Source: Brachionus manjavacas (Eukaryota > Rotifera > Eurotatoria > Ploima > Brachionidae). From it: a stretch of DNA of 64,000 nucleotides. The stretch lies in the NCBI GenBank assembly GCA_019054805.1, contig JAHQIY010000012.1, positions 1 to 64,000 of the forward strand. The letters run 5' to 3'. Below are positions 43,894 to 55,107 of this stretch, piece by piece (within the stretch, counting starts at the first letter, position 1; each line of letters begins with the position of its first letter). Made by a program: the position numbers and the translations under genes. The notes below the pieces were generated by a model. That model was not told the DNA's origin. It was given only the letters and a program-made list of their open reading frames with translations, and made no database searches.

Positions 43894-44739
43894 TTAACTA
43901 ATTAAAAGAATAGAAAATGATAAAAAATAAAAAAAAATAAATAAATCCAGTTTTTGATGGTAACTACTATTTGTTGACGTAGTTGTTGTTGTCTTTAAAG
44001 TTGTAGTAGTATCTGGCTCTCTTCTATAAATGTATCTCAAGGATATACCTCTAGTAGTGTTTTGTCCTATATTAGCACAATACCTTGCCACTGGGTATTC
44101 ATCAATGTAACATGCCACATCATTAAAAGCATAAATGTCTACCTGAAAGTCTTTTTTCAGATCATCACCTAAAAAATTAAATTTTGTCTGTGTAACTTGA
44201 TACTCATCAATTTGAGGCTGTCCAATAAATTGTCTCATTACTTTGTAATAACAAATGCCAGGCGAATTTGTAATCACTGGTTTTTTCCATTCTAGAGAAA
44301 GCAATTTATCTTTTTTTTCAACTCGTAAATCGGTGGGAGCATCTGGATTACCGAAGCATGTGGTCCAATTGGCACCTAAAAACAAGAATTTTTCTGTAAT
44401 ATTGACCACTTTGTAAATTAATGAAACACTGTATTCTGACAAATAATTTGTATCAAGTGAAAAGTTAAAAGTTTTGTTAAGACTGTCTGATTTGATATAA
44501 TTTCGGTAGTAACACTGGCTATGCTGAGTGAACGACTCTATTTCAACATACTCCAAGCACTCATCTGTGTATTCGGTATCATTTTGAATTTTAGAATAAA
44601 TGCTATATGACAAATTGAAGTTATCAGTGCCAACAACCATCGAACTAGACTGGATCGCAAAAGAATGGTTGTAGCATTCAGCTTTGGTTGCCTTTAAAAA
44701 TTGCACAATTAGAAGTAAAAAAATCAAAAATTTATTCAT
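43894..44739 (-). CDS. GPI-anchored-type fibronectin-III surface protein, 281 aa
   Basis: Intact single-exon frame. A signal peptide spans 1-20 (MNKFLIFLLLIVQFLKATKA). An N-terminal Cys-containing region with many N-glycosylation sites has CLEYVEIESFTQHSQCYYRN. A fibronectin type III-like domain covers about 132-225 (PDAPTDLRVEKKDKLLSLEW, CYYKVMRQFIGQPQIDEYQV). A Thr-rich stalk (TTTTLKTTTTTSTNSS) and a terminal hydrophobic segment ending FLSFSILLIS with no basic residues after it suggest GPI attachment. Role: cell-surface adhesion or receptor by family; partner unknown. Confidence 0.8.
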   Translation of the reverse strand: MNKFLIFLLLIVQFLKATKAECYNHSFAIQSSSMVVGTDNFNLSYSIYSKIQNDTEYTDECLEYVEIESFTQHSQCYYRNYIKSDSLNKTFNFSLDTNYLSEYSVSLIYKVVNITEKFLFLGANWTTCFGNPDAPTDLRVEKKDKLLSLEWKKPVITNSPGICYYKVMRQFIGQPQIDEYQVTQTKFNFLGDDLKKDFQVDIYAFNDVACYIDEYPVARYCANIGQNTTRGISLRYIYRREPDTTTTLKTTTTTSTNSSYHQKLDLFIFFYFLSFSILLIS

Positions 44740-44912
44740 TTTAAAAACTTTTTCTTTTATTGACTGTAGTAAAATTAAAATAAATCAAGTTTTATATTCT
44801 TTTTATTAGTTGTGCAATAATACCACTTATCTTTGATTTTATTTAGATTTAAATTTATCATGTTGAATTAGTCAAATTATAATAAAAAAAACTCAAAAAA
44901 ATTTCAACGTGA

Positions 44913-45308
44913 TTATTTGTCATATTGAAATTTAGCTGATAATTTTGATTTGAAAATTGATCTTGAATAAATTTCGCCAGAAAGAGTTATCAGCAATATT
45001 ATGAGGCAGGTGCCTTTGTTGCATAACTTTGCTGACATGGTACCTAAAAATATTGAATCCATGACTGAAGAAACGTCCAGTAAATATAAATAAAAAATAA
45101 CATTTCTCTTAAAAAGCGGTTCGGAAAACATGATGACTGTTGAGCCTATCCAGCACAACCAAACTATCCAGAAATATGATTGAAAAAACGCTTGAACTGG
45201 CTCAGCGATTACAAATAAACTTCTAATGACCACTATTATCAACAGACGTAAGTTGACCAAACGATTAAGCGTTTTAATTTTAATTTGAACTGAGCTTTGT
45301 GCATTCAT
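44913..45308 (-). CDS. polytopic membrane protein, 131 aa
   Basis: Intact frame beginning MNAQSSVQIKIKTLNRLVNL with three or four hydrophobic segments: about 22-42 (LLIIVVIRSLFVIAEPVQAF), 46-64 (FWIVWLCWIGSTVIMFSE), 70-90 (VIFYLYLLDVSSVMDSIF) and 99-113 (GTCLIILLITLSGEI). The tail is basic. Spacing is reminiscent of small four-pass proteins, but no family motif was identified. It lies 170 bp upstream of the FN3 gene on the same strand. Confidence 0.6.
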   Translation of the reverse strand: MNAQSSVQIKIKTLNRLVNLRLLIIVVIRSLFVIAEPVQAFFQSYFWIVWLCWIGSTVIMFSEPLFKRNVIFYLYLLDVSSVMDSIFLGTMSAKLCNKGTCLIILLITLSGEIYSRSIFKSKLSAKFQYDK

Positions 45309-45555
45309 TATTATTTAAATTTAGATTGAGCTTTGCACTGAAATTTAAACCTTAAAAAAAAATTTGATTAATTTAAAAAAATTTGTTTTTTTATATTTTT
45401 TTATATAAAATCTTTCTTTTACGTAGAATGCGTGTTGATAAAACCTAAATTTAAAAAATGCTGCAAATTAGCACTCATTTATGTGCCATATTTGAAATAA
45501 AACAATGATTTGAAATTACAATTCATAAATGACAAAATTTTATTCTTTCGTATTT

Positions 45556-45714
45556 AGTCTCATTATTTGTTTTATAAATTATTTTATTCTAGAAATTTTT
45601 TATCTGATCAGATATGGATAATAATTTTAAATATGATTTTAAAAAATGGGGATTTTTACCAAAATATTCTCTTGTTTTAATCTTCTCTATAAAAACAACA
45701 TCAACTCTAGTCAA
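45556..45714 (+). repeat. direct repeat copy 1 (signal-peptide-like)
   Basis: About 160 bp, over 85% alike by eye to 45975-46134 (offset 419-420). It contains TCTGATCAGATATGGATAAT and ACATCAACTCTAGTCA. Part of a short open frame (45614-45841, MDNNFKYDFKKWGFLPKYS) that I cannot assign. Confidence 0.7.
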
Positions 45715-45974
45715 CACACACCCAAGTCATTATTATCAGTGGCTTATTCACGATATGGCGAACTCAAATGACTGTACTGGGGTGCTGGGGGAGGGTGAAA
45801 AAAAACATAGAAATTTATTTTATTACGAAAATTATTATTAATTGGGTTATTGAATGTAAATAGAGAAAATTAAATGAAAAAAATAAAAATTTTAAAACAT
45901 TTAGTTAAATAAGTCTTTCTGTTTTTGAAAGATTAAACATTTCTGGCAATACTGTCTAATACAATAGCAATACA

Positions 45975-46134
45975 AGTCTCATTATTTGTTTTATAAATTA
46001 TTTTATTCTAGAAATTTTTTATCTGATCAGATATGGATAATAATTTTTAATTATGATTTAAAACAATGAGGATTTTTACTAAAATATTCTCTTCTTGTAG
46101 TTCTCTCTATTACAAGAACATCAACTCTAGTCAG
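45975..46134 (+). repeat. direct repeat copy 2
   Basis: Second copy of 45556-45714. Its TTGTAGTTCTCTCTATTAC and CAACTCTAGTCAGC also match the small secreted frame at 54187-54306, which points to a dispersed first exon or repeat. Confidence 0.7.
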
Positions 46135-46327
46135 CATAAATTTCACCTGATCCAAACAGATCCAAACAAATATAGAAATAAAGTTTATATAAGGTTGGTC
46201 GGTCTGACTCTAAAACCGGTTATCAAAATCATTTAAGTTGTATAACCGATTATGATTATGAAAATTAAATCTAATTTCGAATTTGTATTTCAAAATTTTA
46301 AAATTTTAAGAATATGTCAATTTTTTT

Positions 46328-46622
46328 CAGACTTGTTTTTAAGTCACAGTTTTAAGTCTAAGTCAGAAAAATTTAAGTCAAAGTCATGACTTAAATTTTT
46401 TTTTATTTTTTTAGTGAATTTTAGTCGAGTCAACTAATTTTCTGATTTTAAAAGTAAACTTTTTTTGGATTAAAATAAAAAATCATATTTATTTTTTAGT
46501 CTAAAAATCAGAAAATTAATTGACTTGACTAAATTTCACTAAAAAAAAAAATAATTTAAATCATTGACTTGACTTAAATTTTTCTGACTTAGACTTAAAA
46601 CTGTGACTTAAAAACAAGTCTA
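46328..46622. mobile_element. hAT foldback MITE, 295 bp
   Basis: Arms of more than 100 bp: CAGACTTGTTTTTAAGTCAC at the left and the inverted match GTGACTTAAAAACAAGTCT at the right. ATTTTTTT flanks both sides (46320-46327 and 46623-46630). The terminal sequence matches the end attached to the hAT transposase fragment at 55108. Confidence 0.8.
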
Positions 46623-46862
46623 ATTTTTTTCTAAAATATTTTTTATTTAATTAACTTGTTAAGTTTTCATTATAAATAAAGAAAGTCTTTTTTAAAATAA
46701 AAATATAATTTATTCTTTTGAACACACATTTTTTTCTCACTTAAATAAATTTCAAAAAATTATCTCTCTCTTTAAATTAATTTTCTTAAAAATTTAAAAA
46801 AATTTTGTGTACCAAGAAATTCTAGTACGAAAATTAAAGAATTTAAAAAAAATATTTAAGCT

Positions 46863-47003
46863 TTAAAAAATTGAAAGAGCCAATCTCTTCAATACTTTCC
46901 AGGTAATCCTTGAACTTTCTGTAAGCCACGTTGGTTGCAATACATTTTGCTGCTAATGCTTTATAGCTATCATGCCATTTACTAGTCTGTTATTTAAAAA
47001 TTT
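46863..47003 (-). pseudogene. orphan coding segment, unrecognised
   Basis: After a TTTAAATAACAG acceptor the minus strand reads TSKWHDSYKALAAKCIATNV, AYRKFKDYLESIEEIGSFNF, LKLKYFF. It is open and coding-like, with helical composition. A telomere-like AACCCTAACCC lies just upstream (47026-47039). No partner exon joins in frame, so it may be an exon fragment of a transposon or lost gene. Confidence 0.3.
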
Positions 47004-47185
47004 TGGCATATACTTACAAAATCCAAGGGTTAGGGTTTTGACAGTTTATTTTGAATTTTTAGTTTTATTACCCTAAAAATTTGTTTTCTTTTAGATTAAA
47101 TAAAAAAATTAAAAATTGAAAAAATTTATTCAAAAATAATTGTTTCTCACAATGTCTAAATGTAAAAACTGAATTAAAAAAAAAT

Positions 47186-48200
47186 CTATTGTGACTTATT
47201 TGCTAACTCCTGTTCTTTGCGCTGTGAGTACTCGATCCAAGAGCCTCTATAGACGGGAATTTTGTCATGACCAATAATGAATGCTGCGAATGTGACTATA
47301 GATGCCGACATGCTTGTATTACAATAAAAAATAACTGGCTCATTCAAATTGATTTCAGCAATTTTAAACACTGAAAAAATAAATTGTTTTAAAATAAGAA
47401 TTTTTTCTGCTTTAATTTACATTCTATTATTTGTGTCCTGTCTTTAATTTTGCCCGTATTCTCATCAAACAGATCAGAAAAAGGAAAATTTTTTGAATTG
47501 GGCAGATGACTTTCGCCCAAAACTGCATGTCCCTTGTTATATTCCTCAACTGGTCGAACATCAATCAACTGGGTACTTCCCACATTTAAACACTTAACAA
47601 TGTCATCATAATTTTTGACCAAAGTTTTATTCTCTTTTATCCTAAACTCGGCTCTCTTAAATAAACAGTGAAAATAATTTTTTTTTCATAATAGGCTTTT
47701 ATAATTAATTACAGGAAAAGTTTTTATTTCAGAGGTGAGTTGAAAATTTTTATTTTGCCAGGCTTTAATTCCGCCATTTAAAATCGAAACTTTTTCATTG
47801 CCAAAAGCTCTTAAATGAAGCCAAACTCTTGACGAGAATGAAAAGCCATACTCTGATCTATCGTAGATGATTACATTGTGTTTATTTGATATTCCTAAAC
47901 TGCTAAGATATTCAGCAAATTTTTTTGGTTCTGGCCAGTTTCTCGGGAAAAGCTTGGTAGGCTCGAAGCACGAGTATGTATCAAAAAATTGAGCATTTTT
48001 TATGTGAGATCTAAATTTAAAAGATATTTTTTTTTTAATTTAAATTTAAATTTTTACGTTTCATAGTCAGGCCGAGTTTTTGTTCCGAAATGAACTTCAA
48101 TAATCCTGTTCTTTTTGTCAAAATCGGGCTCTTTAAGCAAGATGTCTAGTGACTCAGGCTCAATCAGAGTAGGCAATTTATTTCCCATGTCTAGATCCAT
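47186..48200 (-). CDS. two-domain rhodanese / mercaptopyruvate sulfurtransferase-like, 286 aa
   Basis: Four exons: 48200-48058, 48010-47713, 47655-47421 and 47370-47186. Introns are 47, 57 and 50 nt, and the frame is continuous over 861 nt. The inactive N-terminal rhodanese domain has RIIEVHFGTKTRPDYETSHI, KNAQFFDTYSCFEPT, HNVIIYDRSEYGFSFSSRVW and VSILNGGIKAWQ. The C-terminal catalytic domain has QLIDVRPVEEYNKGHAVLGE, SHLPNSKNFPF, then VIFYCNTSMSAS with the active-site Cys. These enzymes transfer sulfur from thiosulfate or 3-mercaptopyruvate to acceptors. Length is normal for TST/MPST. The loop CNTSMSA departs from the common CGSGVTA/CRKGVTA, so substrate preference cannot be inferred. A second Met lies four codons downstream. 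Confidence 0.93.
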
Positions 48201-49509
48201 TTTAGAATGTTACTAGTCAATTTTATCAATTTAAAAGATATTTACCTTTTTATACCGATTTAGTTCAGTGAATTACAAAGATAATTGAAAACAAAATTTT
48301 ATTTGAAAGCAATTAGTTAATTAGTTAAAGTATTTTTATAATAATTTATTTTCTTTATAAATGTTTCCAAGATTTAAATATTCGCTAATGTTCATGGCAA
48401 ACACATTGGTGTTCTAATCATGACAAAGCTTGTTTTCTAACCAAATAAAATTTAATTAATTACATTATGAATGAGTCGCGTGAATTTTTTCTTAAAAGAT
48501 TTCCAAGAAACTTTGTTTTTAAGATTTAAATTTTTAGATTAAATTTTATGACTGCTAATGTCAGCAACATTTTATATTTAATTTAATACCTTAAAGGTTT
48601 GGTTAATTAATAATGTTTACTTTTTTGCACCATTTTTTTGAAACTAACAATACGTTGTCATTAGACTTAACGGCATGTTTTCGAATATTATCTAAGACTT
48701 ATTTACCTTTATTTGCTTTTAATAGTTATACAATGAAAAGATTATTTCACTATCAAAAGTTAAGCTATTCAAATATTAGTATTTTTTAAAAATCTTTGAC
48801 AAGTGTTTAATGCGAAAAGGAATTTACTAATAACAAAAATTCAAAATTTAATTAGTTTTAATTAAATTAATTTTTTGTGTGTTGAATTACAAAATGTATC
48901 CACTGTTGAAAATGGGATGTTTCAAATATTTTTTTCAGTTTCAAAAAAAAATAATCTTAAGTTAATATTGCAAGCATGAAAAACTTTCTGTTTTTTTAAA
49001 AATTTTGACTTTTGGTTTGTGATATGATGATCCTTAAGATAATATTTGTAGTTAAGAAAACTATCTACGCTCTGTTTTCCATTTTTTATTTATTGAATTT
49101 TTGTTAAAATACATCAAACAAACGTCAATTATCTCTAAAGCCAAAATTTATATCAAAGTTTTTGAGGTATAGTAACTGGAAAAATTCTTGTTCTCAGATT
49201 TTAGATCACCTATTTTGAGTTTTTTTCATCTATTTAGAAAAAAGCTAAATATAATATTAAAAAATAAGATAGAAAAAAAAACAATTAGATAAAAAATTTA
49301 AAGTTGGGTGGGCTAGGTAATTATAATTATTATTATTTATTTCAGTGAACGGCTTTAAGGCGATGTTAAAAAATATTAAAAAAGAATAAATGAGATAAAC
49401 AGTTTTAAAGAGATTAAAGACAAATATTTGAAATCATACTAAATAATTATTGTAAAAAATATTAATTAAACTAGTTTGGTTAAATATTATTCAAAATTTG
49501 TTTTATTTA
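48201..49509. other. AT-rich spacer
   Basis: No supported gene on either strand. Confidence 0.3.
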
Positions 49510-50595
49510 TTTTTTTTCTTCGATCCAGGAGGCAGAGTAACAAATCAAACTTTGGTGGACAACCAGTTCACCGGTGGATTTTCCCTTGAGGTAAAATTTT
49601 CTCTTTTCTTTTAGTGGGACTTGGTTATTTCTATCAGCATTTTTCTATAAGTCTTATTTCCTATATTTTCTAAGCATTCTTCGATGGAGTCAGTTATTCC
49701 ATTCCGATTTGTGTTTCTTTCATCTCTTAATTTAAGTTCTATTTTCTGAGAAATATCCATCTCTTCATTTCCATTTTCTTTTAAGCGCTCATTCAATTCT
49801 TTAAATATCGATTTTTCGCTAAGTTGGTCTTGTGTGCTTCTTTCGAGCTCTTTCAATGCATCCATTGTCATTTTATTTTCTAATAACCTTTTCATGAATA
49901 GCATTTTTCCTCTGAAAACTTCCATCTTTTCTATACGAAGTGCAATTAGAAGATTACTTGTTCTTGATGTTTTTTGGAGATTGAGTATTTTCTTAATCAT
50001 TGTAGCCTCAGTTGTTTGTAATTTCTTCATTTGATTTTTACTAATGACGAAGTTTTCAAACCCATAGATAAGTGTTGGTCTAATAAACATCTTATACAAG
50101 TGTATTTTAATTTTCGTTGCTACATACTTATTATCAATTTGTAGACTCTTTAATGTAAAAAATGATTTAAAGGCTGATTTTATTCTTGTATCAATTTGGT
50201 CTTTGTTACTGTTTTTGTCATTAAGAATTACTCCAAGATATTTTATTTTAATGACACTTTTAATTTCATGGTTGTACATCTTCGGTTATATATTTTTATC
50301 AGTTACTTTTGGTTTCTTTCCAAATAAAATGAACTGAGTTTTTTCTGGATTAAATTTTATTTCCTGTTGCATTCCATATTTCTCGCATATATTAATTTCT
50401 TGTTGTAATTCGTTTAGGGTCTCTGTTAGAAGAAAAATATCATCTGCATACATTACCACACCAGTAAAAATATCATAAATTTTTGTCCCTATATTTTTTT
50501 TCGTAAGTTCTATGCCTAGGTCTTCCGCATATACTGAGAATAGCTTAAGGGACAGTGGACCCCCTTGTTTTACGCCAATCGTTGTAACTTCAATT
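49510..50595 (-). mobile_element. third LINE family, C-terminal reverse transcriptase fragment
   Basis: The minus strand from 50590 reads TTIGVKQGGPLSLKLFSVYA, VVMYADDIFLLTETLNELQ and KFNPEKTQFILFGKKPKV. After one stop the frame 50279-49611 gives IKYLGVILNDKNSNKDQID, KIHLYKMFIRPTLIYGFENF, then a charged helical tail. The KQGGPLS form of the RT B motif differs from the GVPQGSV type of the other LINEs here, so this is a separate clade. The 3' UTR ends near 49510 (CCTCCTGGATCGAAGAAAAA, then A/AAT-rich). 5'-truncated. Confidence 0.75.
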
Positions 50596-50789
50596 GTTCA
50601 TTAATTAAATAGTTTTATTCAATTTATTCTCATAATTTGAAATTTGTTCACCTAATTCTATATTGGTTCTTTCCGTGAACAAAAAAATTAGGTGAATTAA
50701 TAGTTCAGAAATCTGGGAACAAGAATATATATAGGTAAACCATGGTTCACCTAACCGGCTAGACAAAGTTTTTCAACAATTAATAAATT

Positions 50790-50915
50790 TTAATCTAAAT
50801 GAATTATTTATTATTTTTTCTTGTCTTATTTAAGTTTATTTTTAACTTTTTTTCATTATTCTTTTATTCTGAAGGAGCATTAGCTCGGTACAGATAAAAA
50901 AATAAATAAATTATT
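50790..50915 (+). repeat. LINE 3' tail copy
   Basis: A T-rich body, then TCTGAAGGAGCATTAGCTCG, GTACAGAT and (AAAT)n. No coding part is attached. Confidence 0.65.
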
Positions 50916-53900
50916 TAAAATTTAAAAAAAGAATTTTAAAATTTTTTTACAAATTTACATAAAAATTAAATTCATTCTATTTCACCAAAGAGTTTAATTT
51001 CAAATACGAAAATGCTTGCAATTATAAATTTAAAATTATTTTTTTTATTTAAGACTGAAAAAATAATTTGAAACATCGCCGTTTTTTAATGTTATTTCAA
51101 CATTGGATACATTTTTATAATTCAAGCACAAAATATTTAACCATTTCAAATTTTATTACAAATGTGGAAAATACAAATTTTTGGGCCTAAAAGTTGTTTT
51201 GAAGATTTGAATTAATTTAATTAGTGTTGCTGGTAAAAGAAAAAATTAAGATTTATTTATCTTTTAACTTTTCAGATATTTTTCTGAGTTTTTTACTTGA
51301 TTAAAATATTTTTTTAAATTTGCTTCATTTGAAATAAAATGAACCCAGTAAATTTAAAAATCGAAAAAAAAATGTAAAATCAACGAAAAATAAAAGCGTA
51401 AAAATCTATGCAAATTTTTCGCAAAGTTAAATTGAAAATTTTACGAAAAATCTTATTATATCCTCGCAAATTTTTAAACAGGGTAAAATTTTGATTTGAA
51501 GCACAGTTTTGGTAAAAACTCAAATTTTGAACTCTTGAATCAGATAAATTGGTCAAATTTAGAAAAAAATCTAATCAGTGATCTATCGGCTGATAAAATA
51601 TCAAATCAAGTTAAATTTATTTTCTTATAGTAATTTATTTTCTGATGATTTTCGACTCAACACTTCCGGCTTTCAGCAGCAAAATTCTTGTTATAAAAAA
51701 ATATAATCTAAAATATAGATGTAAAAATTAATTAGCAAGATAATTTTTTTAGAAAATAAGAATGTGGATTTAAGTAGTAATTTAATATAATTAAGATGTG
51801 TGTTTATGAAAGGCTTAAAATGTAGGATTGAATAAAAAAAAACGTTTTAATATTATTTCATATTGAAAAACGTCTTTTGAATTCTAACAGCCAATTAAAT
51901 CTTTTTGTTGAGTAAACACTTTCAAAAAACAAGATTGAAACCTAAAGAAAAGACTCCTCCCACTAATATAAATTGGACTGATTAGATAGATTTTATCAAA
52001 ATATATCAATAACCAATTAAAAATTGTGCGCAAGCCGTTCGGAACAGCCCTGGTGGTATTTCAGCTAAATTTTTTTTTAAATATATTCAAAAAATTAATT
52101 TATCAAAATAAAAATATAAAAATTATGTGATTAAATTTGTAAATTTCTTAAAGATTTTACAAAAAAGTAATGTTTTAGTTAAAAGGCTCTAATTGCTTTA
52201 AAATAATTTAGTTAAATAGATTGAATGTGAAAATATTTATATATAAAATATTTATATGTGTTAATATATAAAATATATTTTATATGTGTAAATATATAAA
52301 ATATTTCGAAAATTTTAAATTAATAATTTAACGAAAAAATGTTAACTCTAAAAGCGAAAATAATCCGAAGCTTTTAAATAAATAATTTTACGGAAAAAAA
52401 AATCTGCAAAAAAAGCGTAAATATTTCGAAGATTTTAAATAAATAATTTTACGGAAAAAAAAATCTGAAAAAAAAGCGTAAATATTTCGAAGATTTTGAA
52501 TAAATAATTTTTCGAAAAAAAAAATCTGTAAAAAAATCGTAAATTTTACGAAAAAAAAATTTTTTTACGTAAAAATATTAATATATGAAAAAAAACAAAT
52601 TTATGTGGATTTTTTAGTCCAAAAATTTTGTTGATCTACAAGGTCTTTCAAAATTAACGACCTAAATCATTCCCTCTCTAAAACTATAAAAATCAAATTA
52701 AATCTAAATGATAGGACAAAAGGAATCATTTTTTATTAATAATCTTTTATTTTGCCAAATATATTTTTTACAAGAAAAAAAAAACAATTGAATTAAAAAA
52801 CAACTTCGATTCTATTTCGAATCTCATATTTATTGGAATCAACAGACTATATCAATTGTTTTTTTGGTATATATAATAAATTTAAATATATAAATTTACT
52901 GATTTTTAACTTTTTTTTTAAATAAAAACATGTTTCCAATTTAAAAAATACTGTTTTTCTCTTAGTTTGCTTATTAAAAAAAATGTCCGATATTTTAAAA
53001 TCTTCGATATTTTATTTATTAAAATTTATTCTTATCGTTTCTTAATATATTATGATGCAAAAACTATTACTCTATTATCAATGCCTAATTAATTCTCCCG
53101 AACAAATAAAAAGAGTTTTTTTTATAATTTAATAAAAATAAACCTTAACTACAATAAAAAATTTTTCTATTTAGATATTATATTTGATATTAAAATCTAA
53201 AATGGATACATTTCTACTACCATTCGATTGTATTGATGATCTTTTAGTGTTTCATCGGATATTTATGACGTTCAAATGTCTGATATTTCATTGATAATTT
53301 ATTTATTAAACACATATACAGGGAAGAATTATGAAAAATTAAGCATTGAAAGCTATCTGAGAAAAAAAAAATATTGTCCAAGATACTATCCATGCAATTT
53401 TTTCGATAATTTATGTCATTTAATTTATGCCATTTAGATGAAAATCTTATAGATTTCAATAGATTAATTTTTTTATATTTTTTATTTGTAATGAGTTTAA
53501 AAATGCAAACTTGTGTTTTAAAATAATTGACAAATTAAGCTCAAATATAACCTCAGATTAATAAATAAATAATGAAAACATTTAAAGAAAAAAAATAATT
53601 GATTACTTACTAATAAAACAAATAAAAAAATTCTCTCATATAAAGGCTTAGAATTTTTCTAACCCCAAAAATCATCATTTTTATAAAATTTCTCTCCATT
53701 CTAAAAATAATATCTTGCGATTAAGGAACTTTGTTTTTCTAAAAAACTCTTGAAAAAAAAAATACTTTTTTTGTCATAGAATTCTAATTAGAATCATTAA
53801 TAAGTAAAGGACACTAATGGACAAAGGTCATAAAAGAATTTTTAGGTTAAAATTCAAGCTAATTGTCTATCCATGGGATTGTTGAACGATTAATGAAACG

Positions 53901-54186
53901 ACTGCGAGTCAGGTACGAAAGAAAGTCGGAAAATTTCTCAGGTGAAGTTTTTTTATTTTTTTTTTACTTTTTGTTTCGTATTTTTGCTTTCAACAATTCC
54001 TTTCTTTCATTTCCTTTTTTTTAATAAAACTTTCATTTATCTGGAAGGATGGCAATTTTTCAGGTAATAAATAACCATTCTTGTTTTCCCTGTTTTTCTT
54101 GTTTTTTTAGATTTAAAATTAAAAAAATGCATATCTACAATTTCAAAAAGCTCTTATTTTGTTTTATTTTTAATGGAATATAAGGA
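50916..54186. other. AT-rich spacer with short tandem repeats
   Basis: No supported gene in 3.3 kb. About 52200-52315 is an ATATAAAATAT-rich low-complexity tract, and about 52290-52560 is a 61-bp tandem repeat. A minus-strand frame at 53244-53459 has no coding-like features. Confidence 0.4.
52290..52560. repeat. 61-bp tandem repeat, about four units
   Basis: Units contain AAATATTTCGAAGATTTTAA, ATAATTTTACGG and an A-run before GCGT. GCGT starts at 52415 and 52476, giving a 61-bp period. The outer units are more diverged. Confidence 0.7.
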
Positions 54187-54306
54187 ATGAAATTGATTAT
54201 CCTAGTTGTAGTTCTCTCAATAGCTACAACACCGACTCTAGCCAACTTTAATGTCTTTAGTTTGAAATTGCAATACTATGATCTCATGCGCTTAGCAAGT
54301 TGTTAG
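54187..54306 (+). CDS. signal-peptide-like short frame, 39 aa
   Basis: MKLIILVVVLSIATTPTLAN is a good secretory signal, followed by NVFSLKLQYYDLMRLASC and a stop. It is likely a first exon or a micro-secreted product. The DNA (GTTGTAGTTCTCTCAATAGC, ACCGACTCTAGCC) resembles 45640-45714 and 46090-46134. Confidence 0.3.
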   Translation: MKLIILVVVLSIATTPTLANFNVFSLKLQYYDLMRLASC

Positions 54307-55107
54307 TATTTAATAATGTGTAAAATATTAAACATGTGCGATTTGACAAAGAAACTTTAAAATTTATTATATTTTTTTTTCTTTTATTTTCCTATTTTTC
54401 ATAATTTTCTTTATAATTTTTTCAGGCTAGAAGTGGCCATTTATTAATAAAGTTTTTATTGATGTTGACGATTTGATAGCTGATTTTGCGTGTGACACCG
54501 TGTTGAAGGATTTTGTTGTTCGCGAAATTGTCCTAGGATGCACCGGATGATTGATGAATATATTGAGTTGAAGATGTTTTATTTCACGTGATGACGTTTT
54601 TTTAATTTATTCAGATTGTTTAAGCAGAATAAAATTTGATTATATTTAACATATATATATAATCAAATAATTGAATCATCATTCAGAGCAATATTCTTCA
54701 ATTGGTTTTCTTTTTCAAGAAACTACCCAGTGGTTTCGAAGAACTATGTTTTGAACTCTAATTTTTCCGTTTTACTAAAATTCATATTGTTTTATTTTAT
54801 TTAATCAATGATTAATTATTTTTTAGATTTCAAAAATAGCTTCATCCTTCTTCCCTTTAAGGGAAGACGAATTTTAGAATTTTAGTGAATCGTATTTCGA
54901 GTGTAATTTTTCATTCAGCTCCATAACAAGGATCCAAACATTTGAGCTAATAGGTTTTACTTAGATTGTTACATATCTTTATTAATTTTGTCCTTAATTT
55001 TTGAAATTTTGGAATATTTGTAAAAAAGACACCTTAAATGGTAATTGCTTTAGTTGGGTGTTTTACAGGAGCTAAACTATTTCTCTTTTAGCATTATATC
55101 ATTAAAT
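54307..55107. other. spacer with a broken coding segment
   Basis: From about 54452 to 54640 three successive frames read KVFIDVDDLIADFACDTVLK, DFVVREIVLGCTG, then MHRMIDEYIELKMFY, then ISRDDVFLIYSDCLS. This looks like one decayed coding segment with two slips; the family is not recognised. The rest is AT-rich. Confidence 0.3.

Noticed and set aside
53244-53459. 71-aa minus-strand frame
   Set aside because: Short frame by chance in AT-rich DNA; no splice context, motif or coding-like composition.
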